Shown here in pieces: positions 26,393-34,376 of a DNA stretch of 64,000 bases. This DNA is from Aeromicrobium camelliae (GTDB lineage Bacteria > Actinomycetota > Actinomycetes > Propionibacteriales > Nocardioidaceae): contig NZ_RQJX01000009.1 of assembly GCF_003850045.1 (NCBI RefSeq), positions 49,895 through 113,894 on the forward strand. The letters are read 5' to 3'. Numbering within the stretch: the first letter of the stretch is position 1; every line of letters starts with the position of its first letter. The translations under genes were made by a program, and so were the position numbers. The notes beneath the pieces were generated by a model that had not been told where the DNA came from, did no database searches, and worked only from the letters and a program-made list of their open reading frames with translations.

Positions 26393-26408
26393 TTTACTCG
26401 CGGTTAAC
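26393..26408 (-). promoter_or_regulatory. Candidate shared operator ahead of thiolase-meaB
   Basis: On the minus strand GTTAACCGCGAGTAAA aligns with the ccr, ecm and dehydrogenase sites. GAGTAAAGT looks like the -10. It lies 33 bp before the thiolase start and 66 bp before the divergent epimerase gene. Confidence 0.5.
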
Positions 26409-26473
26409 ATTCGCGGGTACCCGTGTGGCAGGGGTCACAGGACGGGCCGTCGACGTGCCACTACGCTGCGAGC

Positions 26474-26923
26474 ATGTCCAGCGAACACCTCGTCCCCGGC
26501 CACCTGCTCGTGGCCATCGATCACGTGGGCATCGCCGTGCCCGACCTCGATGACGCGCTCGAGTTCTACGCTCGCGTTTTCGGCCTCCAGTCCGTTCACG
26601 AGGAGGTCAATGAGGAGCAGGGAGTACGCGAGGCGATGCTCGCCGTCGGTGACTCCGGCTCGTGCATCCAGCTGCTCGCCCCCCTCGACGACAGCTCCAC
26701 CATCGCGAAGTTCCTCGACCGCAACGGCCCGGGCATCCAGCAGCTCGCGTACCGCGTCACCGACATCGACGCCGTCTCGGCGACGCTGCGCGAGCGCGGC
26801 GTGCGCCTGCTCTACGACGCCCCCAAGCGCGGTACGTCCGACAGCCGCGTGAACTTCGTGCACCCCAAGGACGCCGGCGGCGTTCTCGTCGAGCTGGTCG
26901 AACCGGCCACCGACCCTCACTGA
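26474..26923 (+). CDS. mce: Methylmalonyl/ethylmalonyl-CoA epimerase
   Basis: This 149-aa member of the vicinal oxygen chelate superfamily starts MSSEHLVPGHLLVAIDHVGI. Likely metal ligands are His17, Gln66 and Glu140 (VLVELVEP). The position usually held by His in LHHIAF-type segments is Gln here (GPGIQQLAYRV, residues 86-94). It would interconvert epimers of ethylmalonyl- or methylmalonyl-CoA so the mutase receives the correct form. The ATG at 26474 was preferred to an in-frame upstream start because the family begins there. The gene is divergent from the thiolase and lies 98 bp ahead of ccr, consistent with the ethylmalonyl-CoA pathway. Confidence 0.9.
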   Translation: MSSEHLVPGHLLVAIDHVGIAVPDLDDALEFYARVFGLQSVHEEVNEEQGVREAMLAVGDSGSCIQLLAPLDDSSTIAKFLDRNGPGIQQLAYRVTDIDAVSATLRERGVRLLYDAPKRGTSDSRVNFVHPKDAGGVLVELVEPATDPH

Positions 26924-26971
26924 GTCCAGCGGCGGGAGACCTGCGTCACACTCCGGAGCGTGGCGGACCAA

Positions 26972-26987
26972 GTTTCTCGTCGGTAAC
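26972..26987 (+). promoter_or_regulatory. Candidate shared operator ahead of ccr
   Basis: GTTTCT-CGTC-GGTAAC matches the perfect ecm palindrome at 10 of 12 half-site positions. The right half is followed by AT, so TAACAT could be the -10. It lies 35 bp before the ccr GTG. Confidence 0.55.
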
Positions 26988-27021
26988 ATCACGGCAACAC
27001 CCCGACACCGGAGGACATCCC

Positions 27022-28359
27022 GTGCAGAACATTCTCGACGCCATCATGGCGGGCGACACCTCCTCGGAGGACTTCGCCGCCATCGACATTCCTGAGTCCT
27101 ACCGTGCGATCACGGTCCACAAAGAGGACGAGACGATGTTCGAGGGCATCGCCACCAAGGAGAAGGACCCGCGCAAGAGCCTGCACCTCGACGAGGTACC
27201 GGTGCCGGAACTGGCACCCGGCGAGGCTCTGGTCGCCGTGATGGCCAGCGCCATCAACTACAACACCGTGTGGACCTCGATCTTCGAGCCCGTCTCGACG
27301 TTCCGCTTCCTGGAGCGCTACGGACGCCTGTCGGAGTACACGAAGCGGCACGACCTGCCGTACCACATCGTGGGTTCCGACCTCGCCGGCGTCGTCCTGC
27401 GCACCGGTCCGGGCGTCAATGCCTGGAAGCCGGGCGCCGAGGTCGTGGCGCACTGCCTGTCGGTCGAGCTGGAGAGCCCCGACGGCCACGACGACACGAT
27501 GATGGACCCCGAGCAGCGCATCTGGGGCTTCGAGACGAACTTCGGCGGCCTCGCCGAGCTGGCGATCGTCAAGACGAACCAGCTCATGCCCAAGCCGGCG
27601 CACCTGTCGTGGGAGGAGGCCGCGAGCCCGGGTCTGGTCAACTCGACCGCGTACCGCCAGCTCGTGAGCCGCAACGGCGCCAACATGAAGCAGGGCGACG
27701 TCGTCCTGATCTGGGGTGCGTCCGGCGGCCTCGGCTCGTACGCCACCCAGATGGCCCTCAACGGCGGCGCGATCCCGGTGTGTGTGGTCTCCAGCCCCGA
27801 GAAGGCCGAGATCGTCCGGTCGATGGGCGCCGAGCTCGTCATCGACCGCTCGGCCGAGGGCTACAAGTTCTGGAAGGACGAGAGCACCCAGGACCCGAGC
27901 GAGTGGAAGCGGTTCGGCAAGAAGATCCGCGAGCTCACCGGCGGCGAGGACCCGGACATCGTCTTCGAGCACCCGGGCCGTGAGACCTTCGGCGCGTCGG
28001 TCTACGTCGCGCGCAAGGGCGGCACGATCATCACGTGCGCGTCGACCTCGGGCTACATGCACGAGTACGACAACCGCTACCTGTGGATGAACCTCAAGCA
28101 GATCAAGAGCTCGCACTTCGCGAACTACCGCGAGGCCTACGAGGCCAACCGCCTCATCGACAAGGGCCTCATCCACCCGACCGTCTCGAAGGTCTACCCG
28201 CTGGCCGAGACCGGACAGGCGGCGCTCGACGTGCACCACAACAAGCACCAGGGCAAGGTCGGCGTGCTGACGCTGGCCCCCGAGGAAGGACTGGGCGTGC
28301 GCGATCAGGAGAAGCGCGCCAAGCACCTCGACGCGATCAACCGCTTCCGCGGCGTCTGA
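27022..28359 (+). CDS. ccr: Crotonyl-CoA carboxylase/reductase
   Basis: This 445-aa NADPH-dependent medium-chain reductase converts crotonyl-CoA and CO2 to ethylmalonyl-CoA, the defining step of the ethylmalonyl-CoA pathway. The CO2-pocket residues established in the Kitasatospora enzyme are present at identical numbers: Asn81 (INYNTVW), Phe170 and Glu171 (WGFETNFGG) and His365 (KSSHFANYREA). The nucleotide-binding loop is WGASGGLGSYATQMAL (231-246). The GTG at 27022 follows GGAGGACATCCC. It may alternatively or additionally supply ethylmalonyl-CoA to a polyketide synthase, but no PKS gene is in the window. It ends at a GC-rich palindrome facing a hydrolase gene. Confidence 0.97.
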   Translation: MQNILDAIMAGDTSSEDFAAIDIPESYRAITVHKEDETMFEGIATKEKDPRKSLHLDEVPVPELAPGEALVAVMASAINYNTVWTSIFEPVSTFRFLERYGRLSEYTKRHDLPYHIVGSDLAGVVLRTGPGVNAWKPGAEVVAHCLSVELESPDGHDDTMMDPEQRIWGFETNFGGLAELAIVKTNQLMPKPAHLSWEEAASPGLVNSTAYRQLVSRNGANMKQGDVVLIWGASGGLGSYATQMALNGGAIPVCVVSSPEKAEIVRSMGAELVIDRSAEGYKFWKDESTQDPSEWKRFGKKIRELTGGEDPDIVFEHPGRETFGASVYVARKGGTIITCASTSGYMHEYDNRYLWMNLKQIKSSHFANYREAYEANRLIDKGLIHPTVSKVYPLAETGQAALDVHHNKHQGKVGVLTLAPEEGLGVRDQEKRAKHLDAINRFRGV

Positions 28360-28370
28360 TCGCTCGCTCG

Positions 28371-28404
28371 CAGGGCCCGGTACCGTCAGGGACAGGGCCC
28401 TGTC
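28371..28404. terminator. Palindromic junction between ccr and hydrolase gene
   Basis: CAGGGCCC (28371-28378) pairs with GGGCCCTG (28395-28402). The second arm also belongs to a perfect 14-bp palindrome GACAGGGCCCTGTC (28391-28404). The element sits between convergent gene ends 12 bp after the ccr stop and probably stops transcription from both sides. Confidence 0.6.
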
Positions 28405-28416
28405 GTGTTCCCAGCG

Positions 28417-29199
28417 TCAGCGCGGAACGTCCTTGAACACTGCGGTGGTGCGATCGGCGTAGGCCGAGGAGTCGGCCTGCTCGATCGGTCCGTCCCACGC
28501 CTGCGGCAACGGGAGGGGCACGTCCGGCGCGAGGCGCGCGACGATCTCGTCGAGGACTCGCTCGGTGTGGCCGACCCACAGATGCTTGGCGCCCTCGACC
28601 GCGACCACCTCGGCCTGCGGCACCGCGGCGAACCGCTCCCGCGCTTCGGGCGGCTGCACGTAGTCGTCGTGCTCGGGGACGATGGCGGTGAGTGGCTTGC
28701 CCGCCTCGGCCCAGGCTGCGAGGTGCTCGGGTTCGCTGTATCGCAGCGGCGGCGACAGCAGCACCGCGCCCTGCACGGCCGGGTCGAGCCCGTACATCAG
28801 CGTCAGGTCGGTGCCGAACGACCACCCGACGAGCCAGATGTTGGGCAGATCGTGGAACTCGGCGTATTCGAGGGCGGCGGCGACGTCCCACTTCTCCCCC
28901 ACGGCCCGGTCGAACTCACCCTCGCTCTTGCCCTGGACGCTCTCGGTGCCGCGGGTGTTGAAGCGGAGGACCGCGATCCCGGCGAGCGCGGGCAGGCGGT
29001 ACGAGGCCTTGCGGAAGACGTGGCTGTCCATCATGCCGCCGTGGGTGGGCAGCGGATGGAGACAGACCATCGTGGCCACCGGCGGGCGGTCGGCGGGTAG
29101 CGCCACCTCGCCGATGAGCGTCAGCCCGTCGGCCGTGTGCAGCTCGATCGGCTCGCGGCGGGCGGGGAGCATCGAGTTGCCGCGGATCTTCTCGGCCAC
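28417..29199 (-). CDS. Alpha/beta hydrolase
   Basis: This 260-aa protein has the nucleophile elbow GWSFG near residue 140, the oxyanion-type segment CLHPLPTHGG near 46 and a likely catalytic His in EGAKHLWVGH near 215. It resembles small cytosolic hydrolases of the dienelactone hydrolase/YheT-like group. Ester or thioester substrates are possible. The start is GTG at 29199, 2 bp after the stop of the small zinc-ribbon-like gene, so the two are co-transcribed. Specific substrate unknown. Confidence 0.82.
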   Translation of the reverse strand: MAEKIRGNSMLPARREPIELHTADGLTLIGEVALPADRPPVATMVCLHPLPTHGGMMDSHVFRKASYRLPALAGIAVLRFNTRGTESVQGKSEGEFDRAVGEKWDVAAALEYAEFHDLPNIWLVGWSFGTDLTLMYGLDPAVQGAVLLSPPLRYSEPEHLAAWAEAGKPLTAIVPEHDDYVQPPEARERFAAVPQAEVVAVEGAKHLWVGHTERVLDEIVARLAPDVPLPLPQAWDGPIEQADSSAYADRTTAVFKDVPR

Positions 29200-29200
29200 G

Positions 29201-29488
29201 TCACACCTTTCGTCGCCAGCACGCGGTGTGCCAGTGCCGGCGTTCGTCGATCGCGTCGTCGCTGAGCAGCGACTTGAGCTCCGGCCACGCCACCACGTGC
29301 GGTGTGGCGGGGCGGATGGGGTGGAAACATCCCGGACACGTGTACGCCTTGGTCGAGGACGAGCCGGTCAGCGACCGCACCCACCAGCGGCCGTCCCGCT
29401 TCTCGACGAGCTCTTCGGAGGGGCGTACCGGCCCCTGGGGACGCGAAAGCCGCTGCGCGCGAGCGGCAGCGGCCTTGCGTCGAGACAT
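29201..29488 (-). CDS. Small conserved actinobacterial protein with CxxC
   Basis: This 95-aa basic protein begins MSRRKAAAARAQRLSRPQGP and contains YTCPGCFHPIRPATPHVVAW and a terminal HWHTACWRR. CPGC together with later His and Cys residues could bind one zinc ion. Similar small proteins lie beside hydrolase genes in related actinobacteria, as far as I recall, but their role is unknown. It overlaps neither neighbour and is 2 bp ahead of the hydrolase gene. Confidence 0.75.
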   Translation of the reverse strand: MSRRKAAAARAQRLSRPQGPVRPSEELVEKRDGRWWVRSLTGSSSTKAYTCPGCFHPIRPATPHVVAWPELKSLLSDDAIDERRHWHTACWRRKV

Positions 29489-29524
29489 GTGTCCATCCTA
29501 CGGGCGAGGGCCCGTGGCGATGTC

Positions 29525-30715
29525 TCAGTAGCTGTGGAAGCCCTCCTTGGTCTTGCGACCGAGCTTGCCGTCGGCGACGAGCTTCTCCAGCGTCGGCGCC
29601 GGGGTCCAGCCCTCGTGCCCGAACGCGCCCACGAGGGTCTGCTGGATCGCCAGCGACACGTCGTTGCCCACGACGTCCAGCAGCTCGAACGGCCCCATGG
29701 GCAGACCCGTCGCCTTCATGGCGTCGTCGATCTCCTCGAGCGAGGCGCCCTCGGCCTCGTGCAAGCGGATCGCGTCGTTGAGGTACGGGAACAGCAGTGC
29801 GTTGACGATGAACCCGGCACGGTCTCCGCAGGACACGGGGTGCTTGCCGGTGGCGAAGCAGAGCGCGCGGACGGTCTCGTCGACGTCCTCGGCGGTCTGC
29901 TCCGTGGTGACGACCTCGACGAGCTTCATGACCGGGGCGGGGTTGAAGAAGTGCATGCCGATGACGTCGGCCGGGCGGCTGGTGGCGCCGGCGCACTGCG
30001 CGATCGAGAGCGAGGACGTCGTCGTGGCGAGGATCGCACCGGGCTTGCAGATCCGGTCGAGGTCGGCGAAGAGCTGCAGCTTGATGTCGAGGTCCTCGGC
30101 GATGGCCTCCACGACGAGATCGACGTCGGCGAGCGCCTCGCGCTCAGTGGCACCCGTCAGCCGAGCGAGCACCGCGGCCTTGCCGTCCTCGTCGAGCTTG
30201 CCGCGCGCGACCGCCTTGTCGAGGCTCTTGGTGATGCGGTCCAGAACGCCCTGCACCTTCTCCTCGCCCCGGCCGACGACGACGACGTCGTATCCGGACT
30301 TGGCGAACACCTCGACGATGCCCGAGGCCATGGTGCCGGTGCCCACGACACCGACAGTGCTGATCGGACGGCGGATCTGCGGGGCGTCCGCGGCCGCATC
30401 CGGGCCTTCGGAGAACGAGCCGTCGCCGGCGGCGTGCTCGGTGAGAACGGACGCCGGCTCGTGCAGCGGGTCGCCGGTGCGCTGGTGGAGTTCGCGCAGC
30501 CCCGCGACCACCGTCTCGGCACCCAGGGCGTCGATCAGAGTGAGCGGGCCTACCGGGTAGCCGCAGCCGAACTTCATGCCGGCGTCGATGTCGGCGGCCG
30601 TCGCGTAGCCGCTGCCGAACATGGTCGCGGCGTGGTTGAGGTAGGGGTAGAGCAGCGTCCGGGCGATCTGACCGTCGCGGTCGTCGGCCACGATGCGGTC
30701 CACGATGTCCTGCAT
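29525..30715 (-). CDS. 3-hydroxyacyl-CoA dehydrogenase with duplicated C-terminal domain
   Basis: This 396-aa NAD-dependent enzyme oxidises 3-hydroxyacyl-CoA or reduces acetoacetyl-CoA. The Rossmann domain starts near residue 118 ([20 protein letters not shown]), and catalytic motifs [18 protein letters not shown] and [17 protein letters not shown] follow. Residues 1-95 are an extra copy of the C-terminal dimerisation domain ([28 protein letters not shown], compare [12 protein letters not shown] and [14 protein letters not shown]). The usual bacterial enzyme is about 285 aa. The ATG at 30715 follows AAGGAGAC. It could provide 3-hydroxybutyryl-CoA for the crotonyl-CoA branch, and its promoter has the shared palindrome. 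Confidence 0.92.
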   Translation of the reverse strand: MQDIVDRIVADDRDGQIARTLLYPYLNHAATMFGSGYATAADIDAGMKFGCGYPVGPLTLIDALGAETVVAGLRELHQRTGDPLHEPASVLTEHAAGDGSFSEGPDAAADAPQIRRPISTVGVVGTGTMASGIVEVFAKSGYDVVVVGRGEEKVQGVLDRITKSLDKAVARGKLDEDGKAAVLARLTGATEREALADVDLVVEAIAEDLDIKLQLFADLDRICKPGAILATTTSSLSIAQCAGATSRPADVIGMHFFNPAPVMKLVEVVTTEQTAEDVDETVRALCFATGKHPVSCGDRAGFIVNALLFPYLNDAIRLHEAEGASLEEIDDAMKATGLPMGPFELLDVVGNDVSLAIQQTLVGAFGHEGWTPAPTLEKLVADGKLGRKTKEGFHSY

Positions 30716-30751
30716 GCCATAGTCTCCTTCGGGACGTCCTTGCACGAGCCG

Positions 30752-30767
30752 GTTACCGGCTGGTAGC
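30752..30767 (-). promoter_or_regulatory. Candidate shared operator ahead of the 3-hydroxyacyl-CoA dehydrogenase gene
   Basis: On the minus strand GCTACC-AGCC-GGTAAC, 11 of 12 half-site bases identical to the perfect ecm site. It lies 37 bp before the ATG, the same spacing as at ccr and the thiolase. Confidence 0.55.
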
Positions 30768-30810
30768 AAAGCGTAGCCCACGCCACACCTACCCGGAGGG
30801 GAGACTCGCG

Positions 30811-31488
30811 TTGAGGGTCGTCATCGCCCGTTGCCAGGTCGACTACGCCGGTCGGCTCACCGCCCACCTGCCGCTCGCCACCCGGCTCATCATGGTCAAG
30901 GCGGACGGCTCGGTGCTCGTGCACTCCGACGGAGGTTCGTACAAGCCGCTCAACTGGATGAGCCCGCCGTGCCGCCTCCGCGAGGGCGTGGCCGAGGACG
31001 GCGTCATCGAGTGGACGGTCTCGGCGACCAAGTCCGACGACACACTGCGGATTCGCATCGAGGAGATCCTCCACGACTCCTCGCACGACCTCGGCGTCGA
31101 TCCGGGCCTGCAGAAGGACGGTGTGGAGAAGCACCTCCAGGAACTGCTCGCCGAGCACACCGCGGCGCTAGGCGAGGGCATGAGCCTGGTGCGCCGCGAG
31201 CACATGACGGCCATCGGCCCGGTCGACCTGCTGTGCCGGGATGCGGCCGGAGCGTCGGTGGCCGTGGAGATCAAGCGTCGCGGCGAGATCGACGGCGTCG
31301 AGCAGCTCACTCGGTACCTCGAACTCATGAACCGTGATCCGGCGCTGCGGCCGGTGCGGGGCATCTTCGCCGCGCAGGAGATCAAGCCGCAGGCCCGCGT
31401 GCTGGCCGAGGACCGCGGCATCACCTGCGTCGTCGTCGACTACGACGAACTCCGCGGCATCGACGACCCGAGCCTGCGCCTGTTCTGA
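30811..31488 (+). CDS. nucS: Mismatch-specific endonuclease NucS (EndoMS)
   Basis: This 225-aa protein is the actinobacterial NucS, which cuts both strands at mismatches in organisms without MutS/MutL. It has an N-terminal DNA-binding/dimer domain (about 1-110) and a C-terminal RecB-like nuclease domain with [29 protein letters not shown] and the QEIKPQAR segment. The extreme C-terminus SLRLF resembles the beta-clamp-binding peptide of the family. The start is TTG at 30811 with GGAGGGGAG upstream. The gene ends inside a long palindrome shared with the convergent ferritin gene. Confidence 0.96.
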   Translation: MRVVIARCQVDYAGRLTAHLPLATRLIMVKADGSVLVHSDGGSYKPLNWMSPPCRLREGVAEDGVIEWTVSATKSDDTLRIRIEEILHDSSHDLGVDPGLQKDGVEKHLQELLAEHTAALGEGMSLVRREHMTAIGPVDLLCRDAAGASVAVEIKRRGEIDGVEQLTRYLELMNRDPALRPVRGIFAAQEIKPQARVLAEDRGITCVVVDYDELRGIDDPSLRLF

Positions 31489-31558
31489 ACCCAGATTTGC
31501 GCGCTAACCGTCAACCGCGCGGGGCGCGGGTCGACGCTTAGCGCGCAAATCTGGGGTC
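31487..31558. repeat. Nested palindrome, copy 2 of AACCCAGATTTGCGC family
   Basis: Arms of 21 nt (31487-31507, 31538-31558) differ at one position, with an inner CGTCAACC/GGTCGACG stem and a GC-rich loop. It overlaps the stop codons of both nucS (31486-31488) and the convergent ferritin gene (31558-31560). The arm core and inner stem repeat those of the element at 19415-19494. Confidence 0.75.
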
Positions 31559-32082
31559 TAGGCGCCGGCGATGGGCGGTGCGGTCGGGTCGGACTCCTCG
31601 CCGGTCTCCTCGCGGGCGACCCAGTCCTCGATGCGCTCGAGGTCGTCCTTGGAGCGGGTGACGACGGCCAGCAGATCGCTCATCTTGGCGACCTCCTCGA
31701 CCTGCTCCTTGATGAACCACTGCATGAACTGATCGGACGCGAAGTCCGACGACTCGCGGGCGATGCGGGTGAGTTCGTTGATCTGCGCGGTGACGCGCTT
31801 CTCCTGGTCCAGCGCGAGCTGGACGGGCGCCACGACGTCGGCGAAGTCCATGATCGGTGCCTCGAGCGCCGGAATGACGACCTTGGCGTCGGCGTCCAAG
31901 AGGTACTGCACCATCATCATCGCGTGGTCGCGTTCCTCGATGGCCTGCGCGTAGAACAGCGCTGCCATCTGCGGCATCGTCAGCGCGTCGTAGTACGTCG
32001 CGATCGCGACGTACTGCTGGTGGGCGGCGAACTCGTGCCCGATCTGCTCTTGCAGCTTCTCGACGAATGCCGGAGCGGCCAT
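31558..32082 (-). CDS. Ferritin (iron storage)
   Basis: This 174-aa non-haem ferritin keeps ferroxidase residues Glu17 (GHEFAAHQQY), Glu50 and His53 (IEERDHAM), at the same numbers as E. coli FtnA, plus later Glu/Gln ligands in ALDQEKRVTAQINEL. It assembles into a 24-subunit shell storing Fe(III). The ATG at 32082 follows CAGGAGAAC. Just upstream is a perfect palindrome (32103-32124) that may be a metal-responsive operator. A tiny Cys/Lys-rich protein is encoded divergently. The acidic tail (EETGEESDPTAPPIAGA) is longer than usual. Confidence 0.94.
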   Translation of the reverse strand: MAAPAFVEKLQEQIGHEFAAHQQYVAIATYYDALTMPQMAALFYAQAIEERDHAMMMVQYLLDADAKVVIPALEAPIMDFADVVAPVQLALDQEKRVTAQINELTRIARESSDFASDQFMQWFIKEQVEEVAKMSDLLAVVTRSKDDLERIEDWVAREETGEESDPTAPPIAGA

Positions 32083-32102
32083 GTGATGTTCTCCTGTCTC
32101 GC

Positions 32103-32124
32103 GAAGTGAGGGCAGCCTCACTTC
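32103..32124. promoter_or_regulatory. Perfect 9-4-9 palindrome between ferritin gene and small divergent gene
   Basis: GAAGTGAGG-GCAG-CCTCACTTC. It is 20 bp upstream of the ferritin start and 18 bp before the divergent GTG, a typical operator position. It only loosely resembles DtxR/IdeR iron boxes, so the regulator is unknown; iron control is inferred from context. Confidence 0.55.
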
Positions 32125-32142
32125 CGGTGATAATCTCGCAAC

Positions 32143-32301
32143 GTGCCCAAGCCGAAGAAGAAGTGCTGCGAGAGCAAGCCGCGCTGTAAGCGCTGCCCCA
32201 TCCGCATGCTCAAGGACGGCACACTTCCCGACGGCTACACGGTCAAAAAGCGCAAGCTCGTCAAGGTCAAGAAGAAGGACCAGACCAGCAAGGCCGCCTG
32301 A
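32143..32301 (+). CDS. Small Lys/Cys-rich protein, 52 aa
   Basis: A short frame from GTG 32143 to TGA 32299-32301 encodes 52 residues beginning MPKPKKKCCESKPRCKRCPI. Four cysteines (8, 9, 15, 18) lie in a very basic N-terminus, followed by KRKLVKVKKKD. The cluster could bind a metal, and the charge suggests nucleic-acid contact. I recall similar tiny proteins in actinobacteria but know no function. It is divergent from ferritin across a palindrome and convergent with ecm across a strong hairpin. It is shorter than usual gene-calling cut-offs. Confidence 0.7.
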   Translation: MPKPKKKCCESKPRCKRCPIRMLKDGTLPDGYTVKKRKLVKVKKKDQTSKAA

Positions 32302-32344
32302 CCGCGCGGCATTCCGAGCCTAGGCGAGTCGATCCTGTCGCGCT

Positions 32345-32387
32345 ACGAAGGCCAGGCACACCGACGTTGGGTGTGCCTGGCCTTCGT
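32345..32387. terminator. Strong hairpin between small gene and ecm
   Basis: Perfect 18-nt arms, ACGAAGGCCAGGCACACC and its complement, flank a 7-nt loop at 32363-32369. It begins 5 bp after the ecm stop on the minus strand and also lies 43 bp after the convergent small gene, so it can terminate both. Confidence 0.85.
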
Positions 32388-32392
32388 CGTGA

Positions 32393-34375
32393 TCAGCTCA
32401 GACCATTGGCCTTGCGGATCTCCTCGACCACGCGGCCCATGATCTCGGTCATGCCGAAATCCTTGGGGGTGAAGACCGCGGCGATGCCGGCGGCTTCGAG
32501 CCGCCGTGCGTCCGACTCGGGGATGATGCCGCCCACGATGACCGGAACGTTGTCCAGCCCGGCTTCGACCAGTCCGCGCTGGATCTCGGGCACGAGTTCC
32601 ATGTGCGAGCCGGACAGGATCGACAACCCGACGACATCGACATCCTCGGCCACCGCCGCCGAGACGATCTGGCTCGGCGTCAGGCGGATGCCCTGGTAGA
32701 TGACCTCGAACCCGGCATCGCGGGCGCGCACGGCGACCTGCTCGGCGCCGTTGGAGTGGCCGTCGAGCCCCGGCTTGCCGACGAGGAACCGGAGCCGGCG
32801 TCCGCCGAGCTCCTCCCCCGTCGCCTTGACCCGCTCGCGCACCGCGGTGAGCTCCGCCCCTGCCTCGGTGACGCCGACGACGCCGCTGACACCGGTCGGG
32901 GCGCGGTACTCGCCGAAGACCTCGCGCAGCGCCCCGGCCCACTCGCCGACCGTGGCGCCCGCACGCACGGCGGCGAGCGTCGCCTCCATGAGGTTCTCGT
33001 CCGTCTTGGCCACGGCCTGCACCTTGGCCAGCGCCTCGTCGACCGCCGCCTGATCGCGCTGCTCGCGCCACGCCTGCACGTCGGCGATGGCGTTGGCCTC
33101 GGCCTGCGGGTCGGCGACCATGATCGCCGCGTCGAGGTCGGCCGTGAGCGGCGACGGCTCGGTCTCGGTGTAGGAGTTCACGCCGACGACCTTGATGTCG
33201 CCGGACTCGATCTTGGCCCGACGTTCGGCGTGCGAGGACACCAGCGCCTGCTTCATGTAGCCCGACTCGACAGCGGCCACCGCACCGCCCATCGCCTGCA
33301 CTCGGTCGATCTCGGCCTTCGCGCCCTCCACCAACTCGGCGACCTTGGCCTCGATGACATGCGAGCCGTCGAAGATGTCGTCGTACTCGAGCAGGTCGGA
33401 CTCGAAGGCGAGGACCTGCTGGAGGCGCAGCGACCACTGCTGGTCCCACGGACGCGGAAGACCCAGCGCCTCGTTCCAGGCCGGCAACTGCACCGCGCGA
33501 GCGCGAGCCTTCTTGCTGAGCGTGACGCCCAGCATCTCCAGCACGATGCGCTGCACGTTGTTCTCCGGCTGCGCCTCGGTCAGGCCGAGCGAATTGACCT
33601 GCACGCCGTAGCGGAAGCGGCGCATCTTGGGGTCCTGCACGCCGTAGCGCTCACGCGTGATCTCGTCCCACAGCTCACCGAAGGCGCGCATCTTGCACAT
33701 CTCCTCGATGAAGCGCACACCGGAGTTGACGAAGAACGAGATGCGGCCGACGACCTTCTCGAACTTGTCCTCAGGCACCTGGCCGGAGTCCTTGACCGCG
33801 TCGAGCACGGCGATCGCCGTCGACAGCGAGAACGCGAGCTCCTGCACCGGCGAGGCGCCGGCCTCCTGCAGGTGATAGCTCGAGATGTTCAGCGGATTCC
33901 ACTTGGGGATGTGGTTGACCGTGTACGCGATCATGTCGGTGGTCAGCCGCATCGACGCCTCCGGCGGGAACACGTACGTGCCGCGCGAGAGGTACTCCTT
34001 GATGATGTCGTTCTGCGTCGTGCCGGCGAGAGCCGCGGCGTCGACGCCCTGCTCCTCGGCCGCGACCTGGTACATCGCCAGCAACCACATCGCCGTGGCG
34101 TTGATGGTCATCGACGTGTTCATCTCGCCGAGCGGGATGTCCTGGAACAGCCGGCGCATGGCCCCCAGATGCGGGATCGGCACCCCGACCTTGCCGACCT
34201 CCCCGCGGCTGAGCTCATGGTCGGGGTCGTAGCCGGTCTGCGTCGGCAGGTCGAAGGCGACCGAGAGACCGGTCTGTCCCTTGGCGAGGTTGCGACGGTA
34301 CAGCGCATTCGACTCCGCGGCCGAACTGTGGCCGGCGTAGGTGCGCATCACCCAAGGCTTGTCTGGCATGGCCAC
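32393..34375 (-). CDS. ecm: Ethylmalonyl-CoA mutase, B12-dependent (MeaA/Ecm)
   Basis: This 660-aa adenosylcobalamin mutase converts ethylmalonyl-CoA to methylsuccinyl-CoA. The N-terminal PWVMRTYAGHSSAAESNALY and NLAKGQTGLSVAFDLPTQTG match the Ecm/MeaA subfamily rather than methylmalonyl-CoA mutase. The C-terminal cobalamin domain has DGHSNG (about 538-543), fitting DxHxxG, then GLSILSGSH and VIVGGIIP. Catalytic and B12 domains are on one chain. GTG 34375 and ATG 34369 are both possible; neither has a good ribosome site, and a near-leaderless message is possible because a perfect palindrome abuts the start. MeaB, epimerase, CCR and an adenosyltransferase nearby complete the step. Confidence 0.93.
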   Translation of the reverse strand: MAMPDKPWVMRTYAGHSSAAESNALYRRNLAKGQTGLSVAFDLPTQTGYDPDHELSRGEVGKVGVPIPHLGAMRRLFQDIPLGEMNTSMTINATAMWLLAMYQVAAEEQGVDAAALAGTTQNDIIKEYLSRGTYVFPPEASMRLTTDMIAYTVNHIPKWNPLNISSYHLQEAGASPVQELAFSLSTAIAVLDAVKDSGQVPEDKFEKVVGRISFFVNSGVRFIEEMCKMRAFGELWDEITRERYGVQDPKMRRFRYGVQVNSLGLTEAQPENNVQRIVLEMLGVTLSKKARARAVQLPAWNEALGLPRPWDQQWSLRLQQVLAFESDLLEYDDIFDGSHVIEAKVAELVEGAKAEIDRVQAMGGAVAAVESGYMKQALVSSHAERRAKIESGDIKVVGVNSYTETEPSPLTADLDAAIMVADPQAEANAIADVQAWREQRDQAAVDEALAKVQAVAKTDENLMEATLAAVRAGATVGEWAGALREVFGEYRAPTGVSGVVGVTEAGAELTAVRERVKATGEELGGRRLRFLVGKPGLDGHSNGAEQVAVRARDAGFEVIYQGIRLTPSQIVSAAVAEDVDVVGLSILSGSHMELVPEIQRGLVEAGLDNVPVIVGGIIPESDARRLEAAGIAAVFTPKDFGMTEIMGRVVEEIRKANGLS

Positions 34376-34376
34376 A

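Noticed and set aside
24177..26852. 891-codon plus-strand frame across meaB and thiolase
   Set aside because: Both minus-strand genes have full catalytic motifs; the plus frame is low-complexity shadow.
32103..32124. Canonical DtxR/IdeR iron box
   Set aside because: It is a perfect palindrome in the right place, but it deviates clearly from the TTAGGTTAGGCTAACCTAA consensus, so it is listed only as a candidate operator.
32393..34375. Methylmalonyl-CoA mutase large subunit
   Set aside because: The N-terminus (RTYAGHS) and overall pattern match Ecm/MeaA, and no small-subunit gene is adjacent.
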